Shown: positions 11,098 through 23,222, numbered from the stretch's first letter. The stretch: DNA of 64,000 nt from Xenoacremonium recifei (GCA_012184525.1 WOFQ01000034.1:186001-250000), one strand, 5' to 3'. The notes: generated by a model not told the origin, from the sequence alone. Program-made: numbers and translations.

Positions 11098-13689
11098 TAG
11101 CTGACTGCAGTGCAAGGCCCATCTGGGGGGGTTGGGGGCGGCTCAGAGGGGTATGTACCCGCGATGAACAAAGAAAAACAGGGTGGCTTGGAGGCTCCAA
11201 TCACACACGAAGCATCTGGCCGGGGGTAGTCATGCGAACGGGGATCGTTCTCAGTGATTGGGGGCGAGAAGCGAGATCACTGAGGTGAAGTGCCTGCCGC
11301 TGCAAATGAAGACAGGGGGGCGGAGGACCAGGTTCTTTGTGAGCTGGCTGAAATGAAGATGAATGAATGAGAGTTGGAGATGAAAGCTAGGGGAGGAGTT
11401 GAGAAATACGTGTTCAGAAGAAGGCAGGAGGCGCCTTCTATAGTGTTGAGAAGGCGCCATCTTCAAGCACGGGCCCTTTGGCTTGTTCTAGGGAAGTGGC
11501 AGCAGCGAGCGAGAGTTTGGAGTTTGTCGGGAGGTTGTTTGCTTGAGGCTATCGCGGTGCGGGTGGCGGCCTGGCAGCAGTCCAGCGCAACGGATACAAA
11601 CACTTTCCGCCAGGATTTAGGGTGACAAAATTATGCAGGTGCACGGATTTGAGCAAATACTTCTGCACAAAGACCAGGTACTTTGTGTTTCCCTCACGGT
11701 GAGAGAAGACCAGCGCCAAGAGACAGACATCTTGGAGGTGACAGTTGTACCCCAGATGCCGCATCATGTAGCCAGGCCATCCCATTTACCCCAGTTTTCC
11801 ACTCATGTCCGTGCTTCACGTCGGGGTCAATAAGCTCCAAGCTTCAATATCCACCATCGCAAACGCATGTTGATTTGTTGGCAGCGCTGCTCACCAACAC
11901 TCGATTACTGGTATTGCTTCCTAACGGGCAGAGTTCTCCCGTCCCAACTGTAAGCATCCGTGTTCTCGCCGAAATTGACGAGATTGAAGAGTGGTCAAGC
12001 GCTCCCACCCCAGCAAATCTGAAGCTGTTTTTTCTTTTTCCTGCAGGGTAGCAGGTCAGCTGAACCCGTGGCTTGCTGAAGCTGACGACCAACAACCACT
12101 CGCCAAACCCAATTGAGCAAGCGCTTGGTGGTCTGCCCTGTCTGAATTTCAGCACAGCCCTTTTCGCTTCCTATTGTTGTTCACTTTGGGTTCCAGCGTG
12201 GCTTGCAGCAGGTGTGATACGGGCTGGCTAGCTTGCAGCAAAGTTCTTACCGGTGAGGGGCCAAACGCGGGAAGCCTGTTATTGATTCGCTATTGAGGAC
12301 GGCTCGCGTAGGTGGCCCGTGTTTGGCAAGGAGAATGCGTTTCCGTCACGTTCTGTTGATTGCTTGGATGCGGCTGGGAGGTGGGGGGACGGCTTCAGCC
12401 TTCAGCCACCAAACACCACGTAGCAGTGTGACAAACGTGGCCTCTTGAGCAGGCCAGCAGTTTCCAGAACTCTGCATTAGCCCATCTTCTGTGGCCACCC
12501 CGACCTTCTCCGCTTGGTCCTGGGGAATCTGGATTGTCTGCGGGGATCGTGGATATCCAATCTGGATTCTGGGTTACGCTCAGGGCCAACACTCTGGGAT
12601 GTTTGCATGTCCACCTCTGTTGAGTCACAGACGGGATCGTCGATGCGCCGCATGTGTTTGTGTCTTGGCAAACAGCCCAGGCTTCTGAGCCTATCATTTG
12701 TGAGGCGGTCAGTCCGCCTCACTTTCTGATATCGCCGACATGTCACATCCCGCAGTCCTGCCTGCAGCGGCAGAGCCTCGCCACCAGACTAACAACAGCC
12801 ACAACTGTTTCTGCAGCCTAGTTTGCGGCCAACGGCATCGGAGTGATTGCTTTGGGCTGGAAACTGTTTCACACCGCTCTTGTGATGTCCAGGTGTGTGT
12901 GGAGAGTGCGTCCGTCAACTCACGAGGCATTGGATATCGCTTCAGCCACGCTGAAAGATAGCGTGTATTGGTCATGGAAAGTGAAGAGGTTGGGATGCAA
13001 GATATCAAATATCATACAGGTTTGCGGCACTAGACTGGCGTGTTGTCTCGGATGACGGAATATTAACCATGTCTGTGGTCACGTTTCCAACGCCACAACG
13101 TCGGCGTGCCCCTTTCAGAGCCTCCAAGCGGAGAAGTGGCTTCGATAGACAGAGTGGAGATAGTGTCCGTAAATTTCTCTTCATTGGTCGCAATTGTATT
13201 TTTGAGCTCGTATTCTCCATGCCTGGACTTTGCATATCTGGGCTCTGGAGTTTCGCCAAGAGGAATATTGGTCACAGACGGGATGTTTGACACAAGCTGA
13301 TTGGACTGATACGCAGCCGTGGTCTGGACTCCCTTCCATGCTCTGTGTTTCCTTGCTGTCGCGGAGGCGGGCCGTTGGAATTGCTGTTGGAAGATGCTGA
13401 CTGCATGAGCCGTCCCGCCTCTCAGATCAATCAGGTGGCTGGGTTGCGCAACCAACGGAGGCATGGCTAAATCGTCACTGCCAGATCAGTGCAATCTGTT
13501 TGGAGGAGAATGTAATACGAATAGGTACTCCGTAATTTGATGACAATCACAATCGGTTCGATGCCGCAGAGGTAGCTTGATTGCAGACGCGTGAAGGTGG
13601 CGCGATGCTGGTAATACCTCGCCCATTGTAACACAGTCTCTTGAGAGCTTCATTGCCCCAACACTTTGATATTCCCTTTGTTAAGCAAG
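11098..13689. other. Long gene-poor spacer
   Basis: 2.6 kb with no strong gene. The first part is the promoter of the Ulp1-like gene on the minus strand. Short open frames occur on both strands; the only one with protein-like composition and its own ATG is on the minus strand at 13063-13464 (listed separately). No RNA gene or transposon was recognised. Confidence 0.5.
13063..13464 (-). CDS. Possible small hypothetical protein (133 aa), weak
   Basis: ATG at 13464-13462, stop at 13063. The product begins MPPLVAQPSHLIDLRGG and has a Ser/Thr/Glu-rich second half (KNTIATNEEKFTDTISTLSI), a less biased composition than the surrounding open frames. No domain, signal peptide or TM segment is seen. 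It may be the end of a spliced gene or a chance ORF. Confidence 0.2.
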   Translation of the reverse strand: MPPLVAQPSHLIDLRGGTAHAVSIFQQQFQRPASATARKHRAWKGVQTTAAYQSNQLVSNIPSVTNIPLGETPEPRYAKSRHGEYELKNTIATNEEKFTDTISTLSIEATSPLGGSERGTPTLWRWKRDHRHG

Positions 13690-15923
13690 TTACCCGTGAA
13701 CTAAGGGTGTGCGTAAATACATGAGGGTATCATAATCATCCGCCCGAAAATATCCCGCCGACAGCGCCGGTCCCGGGCCTCCTCCATAAGGCCAGACCAG
13801 CTTCTCCGGTCGCTCCCTATGCGTCGGTATATTGTTAGCTTCGATGTGTTCCTCCCACCTGTAGTCCCGGAGATTAGGCCGCCAAGCCTTCAGGTTAGGT
13901 GTTGGACCATGCTCGAGAAATTCTGATCTTCCAAGAAGAATGGCAGCTTCCACCTCCTCTAAATACATCTGCTTCCATTGCACCATGTCAGAGTAACCAC
14001 TCTTGAGCAGCTCAAGAGCAGTAAAGCCGCGTACCTCTATCAAGGGATCAGTGCCTTTGGCTAAGAGCGCCATAGCAAATGCCTTGATGCTGTCTTTCAT
14101 CCAAGGAAGGCACAGGTCATATATGAAGTGTTTCCTCCTGGGTATTCTGTGAGGCCCGGATTCCTCATCATAGATAGCTCGGTTCACCTTGCAACAAAAA
14201 AGGTAGAGTATGGTTTCATCGCACATGCCAGCACGGGCATTGATATTTGCGCCTCGAGCTATAAGGCGATCAACCAGTAGGCGAGCGAACATACCATACG
14301 TTCCAGGCCGTTGAAAGTAATACAAGAGCATGTCGTATAATACGCTATCCTTGGCATCTTGGCTGGACGAGTCCGCTTCGACAAGCCTTTGGGTCTTTTC
14401 GCGAAGTTCAACTAAGAAGAGCCATTCATAATTCTTGGGGTACATCTTTCCAGCGTCAATGCAAGCCGTCTCGGCGCAGGGCGCCTTGATGAACAAGAAC
14501 TCACTTTTTCGAGTTGGTCAAGTAGACATCCAGCAATTGACCACCATTCAGGAATATGGTCGGTATTGTTTGGGTTTTCTCGGTACAATAACGGCCGACT
14601 TGAATTGCCGACTGAAAAGTCCTGGGAAAAATGCGTCAAGATCCTCCACGCCTCTCTGAGACTTTCTTTATGATGTAGTAGCTCAGTCGTAATCAGATGC
14701 TTGATAGTCTCGAAGAATTGTGGCTGTTCAAGCATTCTCACGCCCCATCTGGTGAGCAGTAACTGAACAGATGACATTGTCGAATATCCTGTATCTCGTG
14801 ATATCAACGCTGGCCATCGCGCGCGGGTTGATCTTCCGAGATAATATTTGGCTGCAGATTTGTTCTGGAAGTACGCAATCCCAGCCTCAGGAAGGAGACC
14901 AGTGGTACTGGGCCATTTCAGTATACTTTCAAGATAGGTTAAATACGGCGATGTGATGAAATAAGTGTGCAGTCCTGAATTGAGAGAAGCTCCAAGCGAA
15001 GACGGAGCGAGGGTGTTGATATCAGCACCGTGGCGAAGACAACAGTCCATCATATCCGTAGAACCTGTTTTGCCCATGCGCTTAGCGGCTGCGAAAACGG
15101 GGATATGCCTTGGCCTGGAAAAGGTCAAAGCCTTTACAGATTCTTCGTCGAGGTGTTGTTCGACCGCAACATTGACCTCAGCTCCATATTCCATCAACAG
15201 ATCGAACATCTCAACGGACCCTCGCTGCACTGCTGCTGAAAGAGGCGATGCAAGAAAATATGGTCCGTTGCGGACAACAAGATTGGGACTCATCCCTCTT
15301 TCAAGCAATTTGCGAACCAAATCGACGGGCGCGCCTCGCTGGATAAAGGAAACGATGGTGAAATTGGATCTGCGGTCATCTTTTGACTCGGGAGCCTTCC
15401 CTTCGGCAAGTAGCTGTACCGCGGTTGTCCATCCTCTCCGCCTCCTCAGAGCTCGCATGAGAGCCTTCCGCTGGGGCACCGAGGCGCCTTTGAGGGTTGC
15501 ACCGAGCTCTCTCAACGCGTTGAACGCGTCCGCATGACCCTTCCGGGCCGTGACGGCCAACGTTGAGGCGCGAAACGGGCCAGTCTCGGCTTCGAGGCGG
15601 GAAAGACGAACATGCAGTAGAGGATATCGGCGAATCCACCACTCTGGGGGATCATAGGTCGTTGCTCGAGGCTTCTTTGCGACTTCGAAGAAGCTCGGAT
15701 CAGCTCCATAAGATACGGCAGCGCGGATGATGTCGATGTCGCCGTTGGAGCAGGCCCATCGCAAGGTGTGGTTGCGCGCGTCGGGAGAACCAAATAACGC
15801 GCGCCCGAAGCGGTTTTGGAGCGATCTGCTGCATTTCCAGAAGCTGACGAGGTCGGAAATCACTAGACTCTCAGCAATATTGTCCAGGAGTTCAGTTGGA
15901 AGCGTATCTAACGATGCTGCCAT
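13690..15923 (-). CDS. F-box and ankyrin-repeat protein
   Basis: Two exons, 15923-14505 and 14445-13690, separated by a 59-nt intron (GTGAGT...GGAAAG) with phase 0 on both sides; 724 aa. ATG at 15923-15921 is the first in frame. Residues 1-45 (LDTLPTELLDNIAESLVISD, then LVSFWKCSRSLQNRFGRALF) match an F-box. Ankyrin-type units follow: LRWACSNGDIDIIRAAVSYG-ADP, LAVTARKGHADAFNALRELG, LSAAVQRGSVEMFDLLMEYG-AEV and, in exon 2, LLVDRLIARGANINARAG. The probable role is substrate recruitment in an SCF ubiquitin ligase, with the ankyrin repeats binding the target. It lies head-to-head with the HET-domain gene, 393 bp between start codons, so a shared promoter is possible. Such proteins expand rapidly in fungi; no target can be inferred. 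Confidence 0.85.
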
Positions 15924-16316
15924 TGTTGGAACCGACAACAGACGCGAAAGGATAGAAAGGTAATTCCGCCTTTATTAGTTGTTTGAAGGTAAGTTAGTTG
16001 AGCCTGGTTTTTGTGGTTGGTCTTCTGGTTGGCGCTAAATCTCATGAGCTGGTTGGTCCCTGTAAAACATGCTGAGAAGCGCGATCCTTTGATTCGCAGC
16101 GCAGAATAAGCACGAGGCGCTGGCAGTGGCAGTGTAATGTTTCATGTTGTAATGCTGGCTTCCTACGGATTTCGCTCTCATGATAAAGGTCCGACCACTG
16201 CCTGGTTCTATCTCGCCCGTATTTTGGTTTCCACAATTTCTCGCGAAGCTGGACTTTCGGCTCTCTTCCTAGTCATTTTGCACACGACTGCTCTTTTGCG
16301 GCGCGAGAATTTCACG
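15924..16316. promoter_or_regulatory. Divergent intergenic region between ankyrin and HET genes
   Basis: 393 bp between the start codons of two divergently oriented genes, so it must contain both promoters. An upstream in-frame extension of the HET frame (from 16137) is open but does not resemble the family, so it is read as leader. No specific operator was identified. Confidence 0.4.
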
Positions 16317-18293
16317 ATGCTCTGCAAATCATGCAAGGACATGACCCAGAAAGCTGCACGCTTGTTACACCCGGAAGACCGACTACACAACACATCATGG
16401 AAAGAATATCAACACCACCCGGACATTGCATCTCTTGTCGAAGCATCAGCAAGCGGCTGCTCTATATGCGAACCTTTACTGCGTTGGGCCATTCAGATCG
16501 CTGACCCGATGGAATCCTGCATGGTAGAGCCTTCGAATTATGCTGTCTACTTCTTCAAGCGGCACTTGACAATTGTAATTACTATTTGGATCCAGAAAGA
16601 AGGGAAGAAGATATGAATGTCTAGAAGTTTCATAATCATCCCAGAGTCTTTCGCAATTTCACATTCGATGCCCTTGGAAGAAGTCAGGATAAGGGAAAGA
16701 AATGGAAATATCCCGTTTCCTCAGGCCGTTCAGATCGCTCAGATGTGGATGGACACTTGCTTGACAAAACATAAGAAATGCCGAGGAAAATCACAGCCCG
16801 AATCATATCCGACGCGGTTGCTTGAGTTGGGGGAATTAACACTTCGAGTTCTCCTGACGGAGCAGAACAAACCCTCCGGGCCTTACGTAGCTTTGAGCTA
16901 TTGTTGGGGGCCTAATCCAAGCTTTCTTTGCCTTAAAGCCTCGAACTTGCCTCATCTACAGGCAGGAATTCCTTACACAGATCTCCCCATCGCTTCTCGA
17001 GAGGCATGTGATTTTATCAAGTCTCTTTCTATTCGCTACTTGTGGATTGATGCACTGTGCATCATTCAATCCGGGCCAGGGAGTACAGAAGACTGGCGGT
17101 CTGAATCGGCCAAGATGCACGCCGTATACTCTAACTGTATTCTGAATTTGTCTCTCTCCCGAGCCACGAATCCAAGCCAAAGCGCGCTGACAGGCCCTCC
17201 AGGCGTCTTGACACTGCCATTCAAGACGAGGATAAGGAACAATTCTGATGGCGACGAATTCGCAATCATTATGTCTGCTCACCACTATCGGGAAGCTCTA
17301 TACGACCAACCACTGGGGTTTCGTGCGTGGGCATTTCAAGAGCGCCTCCTCGCTACACGCGTCTTGAGTTTTGGCCAAGGCGAGATGTTTTGGGGCTGTC
17401 TACAAGTACCCGGTGCATCTGAGTGTTTTCCGGCTGGCATACGGGAGGTGGACATCGATCTTGACCAGCATCTTGGAATTGCTGTCAAGACTATCACGAG
17501 TTCAACAGACCCGAAGCACCGTTTCGAGAGATGGAGGAGCATTTTGACGGAATACACGAAGCGGGATCTTACGCGTCCGGAGACAGACAAGTTAGTTGCA
17601 CTCTCCGCTATCGCGAAACGGATGGGTGAGGAGTTAGACGATGTGTATATTGCCGGACATTTTTTGAAAACGTTGCCTCGCAGCCTCAGTTGGCACGTGA
17701 GACCTGATTACTTCAAATATGCTAACTGGCACGAGGGATTAGTAGGAGGAAGAATTAAGCATATTGCGAACGATGACGGAACACAGAGTAATACTCCGAG
17801 TTGGAGTTGGGCATCGATGAGTGGACAGGTATTACAACCTCATTTGGATGATGAAGAAGACATCTACCTAGCGGGAGTGGATTCATACACATTAACACCG
17901 GTCGACAAGACATACTTTGAAGGGCAGGTTTCTTCTGCCACTTTGACCATCAAGGCATACTGTGTGGAAGCACGATTGAGAAAAGATTACAAGTTCAAGA
18001 AGATCTTGATCTGGGTTTCAGAGACATGGGACCGCTACCGTCAAAGTGTCTATCTTGACGAATCGAAAGAAGTCACTGGTGATGAATGCAATGTTTTGCT
18101 CGCTTTCATATCAGGAGACAAGAACAGACTAAGAGGCTTGGTTCTCAAAGAAGTGCGAAGACAAGAAGAGAAAGCTTTTCGGAGGATCGGATATTTCCTG
18201 TTTGCGCTTTATCGTGTTTATCAGAAAGCTGAAGTTAGAGGAGATATCTGCGCAACATTGCAGAAGGACAGAAGAAGGTTAACTTTAGTCTAA
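16317..18293 (+). pseudogene. HET-domain (heterokaryon incompatibility) gene with in-frame TGA
   Basis: One frame runs from ATG 16317 (MLCKSCKDMTQKAARLL, with the N-terminal C-x2-C and SGCSICEPLL typical of HET proteins) to a stop at 18293, interrupted by TGA at 16614-16616. The sequence on both sides stays in the same frame and reads as one protein. The HET domain lies after the stop: YVALSYCWGPN, SIRYLWIDALCIIQ, the W-x2-ES-x-KM-x-AVYSNC element, and RAWAFQERLLATRVLSFG. The candidate introns I tested near 16575-16640 do not preserve the frame. HET proteins trigger cell death when genetically different hyphae fuse and are often under decay or balancing selection. The product could be a truncated N-terminal piece, a 558-aa protein restarted at ATG 16617, or nothing functional. 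Confidence 0.65.
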
Positions 18294-19088
18294 TTTGATT
18301 CAAACTCCTTCTACCTGAAACCTTCATGGGCCAGTATCTACAGATCGGCAGAGCTTCCTTATCAAGAACTCTGTCTTGTGCATTTGAATATCTCGGAAAA
18401 TATTTTTAGTCTTCCTGGAGCTATTCTACTCAAAATTAGAGCGACTTGGCTTGCAGCATATTGAAAGTTAGTCAACTGGTTCTGTTTAAGTCGTCTGGGC
18501 CCTTCAATACCTTCGAGATTGGCTTGGGAAGGCCTGGGTGCCAGAATTGAACCCCTGTTTTAGCCATCGAGGCTTTAGATCCGGAGGATCGCCGACAGCC
18601 TATTTTCACCCACTGCCCCATGTTGCGCTAGCGAGTGCTCTGGGGAAGTTTCTGGCACAAGCAAGCTCTTTCGGATTGCCTCCGAGGAGGGCTAGTGACG
18701 AAACTCCGGGATGAGACCTACCGAGTCGCAGGAATGGAGACAGAATCTCCATGCGTGATCACTTGACAGCATGCGGGGAAAGCGTCGGAGTCGTAATTAG
18801 ATCGCACTTGTTCTGTAGCTCATCCTCGGAAGTGTCCTCGGAGGCCCGCCGAGCACCAATCTCCAACTCCTGGCTACGATGTCTCGGATCCACCATCAAT
18901 CCATGGTGTACTACAGATTGGAGCGGCAAAAGTCACACGCAGATCAAGTATTTATGATGGCCTGATGCAGCTGAGAGCTTTTGTTTGGTTCCGCAGACTC
19001 GAGGTGGCTCTGAGAGACTCGATCGTTGCATTTCCTCCCAATTCGTGTTTCACCCCGCTTCCGAAGCTCACCAACTTTGCCCGCGACA
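18294..19088 (+). promoter_or_regulatory. Promoter region of the AnmK-family kinase with CCTCCGAGG-type sites
   Basis: 795 bp between the HET gene and the kinase. It has CCTCCGAGG at 18679-18687 and a pair CCTCGGAAG (18824-18832) and CCTCGGAGG (18836-18844) spaced 12 bp, 245-410 bp upstream of the ATG. The same 9-mer occurs in the transporter and oxidoreductase promoters of the cluster. Their CGG cores fit a Zn(2)Cys(6) binding site. An AT-rich stretch near 18948 (AGTATTTATGATGG) may be the core promoter. Confidence 0.6.
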
Positions 19089-20360
19089 ATGCCCTACATC
19101 ATCGGCCTTAACAGCGGAAGCTCTTTTGACGGAGTCGACGCTGTGCTCTGCAAGATCGAACTTTCTGAGGACGGTCACCCATCACGCCCAGTTTATGTTG
19201 ATGCTCTGACGGTGGACTGGCCCGAGGACCTCCAGGGTCAAGTTCTCTCGGCTTTCAGCAACTCGCTCACCATCTTCGAGCTGTGCCGTCTAAACTATGC
19301 TGCCGGCGCAGTCTACGCAGAGGCCGCAAATGCCCTCCTGGCCAAGGCTGGCCTGTCACCCGAAGACATAGAAGTCATCGGCTACGACGGCCAGACTATC
19401 TACCAAGAACCCGCGGATAAGGATTTGATGGGACCCTACTATGGTGACACTTCGAAGAGCCTGGTTGAGAGATGGACAAAAGGTGGCTTTCCCTGTGGCC
19501 TGTTCATCGCCGAATCAGGAGTTGTCGCAGCCTTGACCAACATCACCACCGTTACCCAGTTCCGACCAGTAGACCACGCCTTGGGAGGTTCCGCCGCGCC
19601 TCTCATGCAATATCTCGATTTTGTCTCCTTCCGCGACATCGGACCCATTGCGACGCTGAACATTGGTGGTATTGCCAACGTTCAGCTAGCTGATGCTGAT
19701 CGATCTAAGATGATGGCTTTTGATACTGGCCCAGGCAACGTCATCATTGACCACGTCATGAAGGCTAGAACTGGAGCGCTCTATGATAAGGACGGAGAGA
19801 CTGCAGCTAAGGGCAAGGCGATTCCTGAGCTGTTGAAGCAATTGCACAGCCACTCGTTCTTCGAGAGAACTCCTCCACGATCTGCCTGGCGGTTGGACTT
19901 TGGCGCCGACTTTGCAGACAACATCTTGGCAGAGCATAAGAATACATCAACAGAGGACTTGATTGCGACATTGACTACCTTTACGGCCGAATCTATCCGC
20001 AACTCCGTGGTGAACATTGTCGCTAAGAAGCTGCCTATCCAGAAATTGGTAGCCAGTGGAGGTGGCACCCGCAACAAGACCCTTCTCAAGGAAATAACCG
20101 CTTTAATGGCCGAGCACGGCATTGAAGTTGTGTTGAGCGACGTTTACGGTCTTCCTGCTACGTACAAGGAGGCCATCAAGTTTGCAACCCTGGGCTTCGC
20201 AATGAAGAACCAACTCTCCAACAATATTCCTGCTGCTGGCGGTGCTTCATCCTATGCTATCCTTGGAAAGATGTCTTACGCACCAAGACTTGCAAAGTTG
20301 GCTGGCCCTCTTGATACACGGAATGGCGTACCCGGGGCAAAGCAGAATGGTGTTCATTAA
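19089..20360 (+). CDS. AnmK-family anhydrosugar kinase, probable levoglucosan kinase
   Basis: Intronless, 423 aa, ATG 19089 (GCGACAATG). The full UPF0075/AnmK signature is visible: N-terminal GLNSGSSFDGVDAVLC (phosphate loop; bacterial enzymes usually have GLMSGTS), GYDGQTIYQEP near 98-108, FRPVDHALGGSAAPL near 159-172, LNIGGIANVQL near 190-200, FDTGPGNVIID near 211-221 and a C-terminal ASGGGTRNKTLL. Bacterial members phosphorylate 1,6-anhydro-MurNAc during cell-wall recycling with concurrent ring opening. The fungal branch includes the levoglucosan kinase of Lipomyces starkeyi, which turns 1,6-anhydroglucose and ATP into glucose 6-phosphate. With no peptidoglycan of its own to recycle, the fungus most likely uses it for levoglucosan or a related anhydrosugar. 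One of Asp162 or Asp212 should be the general base. It lies tail-to-tail with a Zn(2)Cys(6) factor and heads the 18.6-32.5 kb cluster. Confidence 0.9.
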   Translation: MPYIIGLNSGSSFDGVDAVLCKIELSEDGHPSRPVYVDALTVDWPEDLQGQVLSAFSNSLTIFELCRLNYAAGAVYAEAANALLAKAGLSPEDIEVIGYDGQTIYQEPADKDLMGPYYGDTSKSLVERWTKGGFPCGLFIAESGVVAALTNITTVTQFRPVDHALGGSAAPLMQYLDFVSFRDIGPIATLNIGGIANVQLADADRSKMMAFDTGPGNVIIDHVMKARTGALYDKDGETAAKGKAIPELLKQLHSHSFFERTPPRSAWRLDFGADFADNILAEHKNTSTEDLIATLTTFTAESIRNSVVNIVAKKLPIQKLVASGGGTRNKTLLKEITALMAEHGIEVVLSDVYGLPATYKEAIKFATLGFAMKNQLSNNIPAAGGASSYAILGKMSYAPRLAKLAGPLDTRNGVPGAKQNGVH

Positions 20361-20645
20361 GAAGTACATTAGTTGGGGGCATCGAGGACGTAGAAGGTAG
20401 ATTATGCTTTTGTGGTGCAAAGGCCAAGAGGAAGCGGATATATGGAACGTCGGAACCGGCTGCAATAGCTTCAATTGATGATTTTATCAAACAATATTTT
20501 CCTGCTAGCGTAGTCATATAATTGTGCCAAACCCTTAGTTCCATGCCTTCTTTCTTGACAGTATGGCCTAAATTTGTTTGGCTTAATATCACGCCGAGAT
20601 ATAATTCTAAATCCTTTTCTTAATAATTAAATATTATGCCAGACT

Positions 20646-22940
20646 TCACCCAGTTGAGTGTGTCGAAGGTGATTCATCCATCGGGCTGCTGACGCCAAGC
20701 AGATTGGCCTTTACGTTGCGGAGAATAGCCAGACAGCGTAGAACGACACCGCTCGAAGATCCAGCTTGCTCTAGAATCTCCTCAGCCCTTGCAATCAGCA
20801 CGTTTGAGTCAATCGTGTTCCCGTGCTTAGGAAGGAAGTTGGCCAGAGTCGGCGTTGAAAGAGAAAGAATCACGGTCAAAGCAGCGCCCCAGATCCTGAA
20901 AACTATTAGTGGCTTCCAAATATGTCTCGCAAAAACTGGAAAGCAACATACAGGTGTACTTCAAACCAACATCTTTGACTAGTAATGCTCTTTGATACGT
21001 CCGTCTCATTGCCAAGAATTATCAGAGCAGCACACTGAAGACAGCGATGGCAAGCATCGTAAACCCAGAAAGGTCGGGTCTCAGGTGCAGAATTGCTGCC
21101 TTGTGATGATTCTCTGTGCTCAGCAGGGTTCTCTACGCTCTCGTGGGCAACGTAGTATAGTATGGGCCGACACATGATGAACTCGAGGACATAGTACCTC
21201 GTCCGCAAGTGTTCCTGGGTGTAAATGTGAGACACTATCGCCATTTTGAAGGTTGTGAAGGGATACCTACTAGGATATCGAGAGCCGGGCTAGGAATTGA
21301 CATCGCGCCGCTTAAATCTCGAGGGAAATGCCACTCCAGGGGAAGGGAATCGAACCAGTGACACAACTCTGCCTTTAGCTCTGCTACAGAATTTGCAAGG
21401 ACTGAAGGCTGAGAGTAAGCTTGCTCGATGGTGTATAGTCGTGCTAATATGCGGTTCTGAAGATTACACAAGGTGAATGTGGCTTCGAATAATGACTCAG
21501 ACATCTTCTTCCGTGCAATCTCTGCCACGGAAAGATTTATGTAGCCGGTCTCAACTTCCCTAAGAGTCTTGACTTCAGAAAGTTGATTAAGCGCGAAGAA
21601 TGCCAGCTCTGATGGTAATCCGTCCATGGTTAGGAGGATATCACTAGCAACTGTCAGCATATCGCTCTGGTAAGGGACAAGACGACGTACCTTTCTATTA
21701 TGTGATGAAGCTTAAGACATGATTGGAGCTTTTCTTTCCACCATTCCTCGTTAACTTGTCTATGGCGGAGTTAGAGATTGTCATTGCGTGCTGTGGAATA
21801 TTATTCACCTTCTGCTACACCGACTGAGCCGATCTCCAGCTGTTTGGATCAGCTTTAGAGCTCCGACGGGATATGCATCTGCCATTAGAGTGTGCGCTGC
21901 CAATATGAGGAAGGGGATCGAATTATCGTCCGGCATGAATATCAAATCGCCAATTTTCGCACAAATCCCTCGGAATGACCGGTCCTTCAGCTCCTGAGCG
22001 ATTTCATCTACTGGGCCGCCACCTGGTCTTCCTCGTGCACACCGAGCAGCAAGATTAATCGTGAGAAGGATTGGACAGCTAAGGTCTTGCAAGCATAGCC
22101 TCCTACCATTGCCGAATGGTGAGATTGGGGATATAGGAGAGGGTGCCGTCTCGAAGGCCGAAAAGACGTCTGTGTGGCGTTGCAATAATTGGCAGAGCAA
22201 ATAGTTGATTCCAGTAGAGTTGTCTGCGACTCTACTCAGGTAATATCGGGCAACTTCGTAGTCCATATCTGCTTCTATGTTATGCAATGACGGCGGAACA
22301 CCGTGGCTTTCGGTGTTCTCTACATACTTGAGTGGGTTGATGTTGGCTAAGGTGACACTCATGTTGATGCGAGGCCAGTAATGGAGCATTTTATGAGACG
22401 AAGCCGTGTGGAAAAGGGGTGTTTGTGTATTTTGACTGGTGAAATGAGTATTCGGAGCATCTGATTCGTGGGAGGGAAGTTGAGGGATAAGAGTGAAGAC
22501 AAGGGTGTGTGGGCGACATACAGCATCTTGTTATCAGCAACATTTGTACCAGTAATATCTGGAACAGGACCGGGATGGCAACATGTCCAGGGAGACCCAA
22601 AATGCGTAGCGTGCGCAGCGTCCATGTCTGTGGACGGAATCGATGGATTAGAGTGGTTAGACGAGTCCAGACGAGACTCAATCCGCTCCAGTCTCTCCAA
22701 GATCATCTGTTCATTTCTGGCCAACATCCGTGTGAGTATTGAATCCTTCAGACGCAGCTGAGACCCTGCTTACAGCAAGCCCTGCTCGGTCCCGGTAGGC
22801 CGATAGACACATTGCCCGCCAGTGGTCCGACAGTACGAGCAGGCCGGTCGCTCGCCATCGCAGCGAGTCTTGCGCGCCCTACACGCATTGCAGGCTGTGT
22901 TGACTTTGACTTTTCTCGCGTCATTCCTCTCCGGTGCCAT
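20646..22940 (-). CDS. Zn(2)Cys(6) transcription factor, seven exons; candidate cluster regulator
   Basis: Exons 22940-22774, 22716-22522, 22435-21809, 21759-21691, 21643-21271, 21214-20952 and 20895-20646 give 1944 nt (647 aa) with every phase closing. The zinc cluster sits at residues about 17-46: TACNACRARKTRCDGERP, then CSYCRTTGGQCVYRP, a full C-x2-C-x6-C-x6-C-x2-C-x6-C. A short coiled coil (MILERLERIESRL) follows, as in dimerising Gal4-type proteins. The middle region (MLHYWPRINMSVTLANINPL to DRLSRCSRR) and the VASDILL-type C-terminal region match the fungal-specific factor domain. Its position tail-to-tail with the AnmK-family kinase and the CGG-N7-CCG sites in the cluster promoters make it the best candidate for the local activator. 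The second factor at 23-25 kb is the alternative. Confidence 0.88.
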
Positions 22941-23222
22941 GCTGTCCGTGAACCCCGAGCGCGTGATGAGAGAGGGTTGTGAGGGTTGCGCTGTGGGAAA
23001 AGGCGGAGGTGGATCTACGGGGTATATTCACCATCATGGCCCAGGAATTCGTAGGAATGAGCCGCTTTAAAGTGGCCTAGCTCATTTATGGCTTAGTTAC
23101 AGAGTTTCACCTCGCAATCGTATATGGTAATGGTATTAGCTGCTCGTAACAATTGACACATCGTACAGTCTCGCCCACAGTAGTTCACCGGTGAAAGCCT
23201 ATGCCGCACAGAGTTGCAAAGG

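Noticed and set aside
16137..16316. Upstream in-frame extension of the HET gene from ATG 16137
   Set aside because: The added 60 residues do not resemble HET N-termini, while MLCKSCKDM at 16317 carries the expected Cys pair; the extension would also fill most of the divergent promoter.
18530..18600. A minus-strand GGTTCAATTC-like T-arm suggesting a tRNA
   Set aside because: No matching acceptor stem, anticodon arm or A-box at the right distance.
19089..20360. Recent bacterial transfer of the AnmK-family gene
   Set aside because: Codon use and base composition look like neighbouring fungal genes, and AnmK-family kinases are known in other fungi; nothing in the sequence demands recent transfer.
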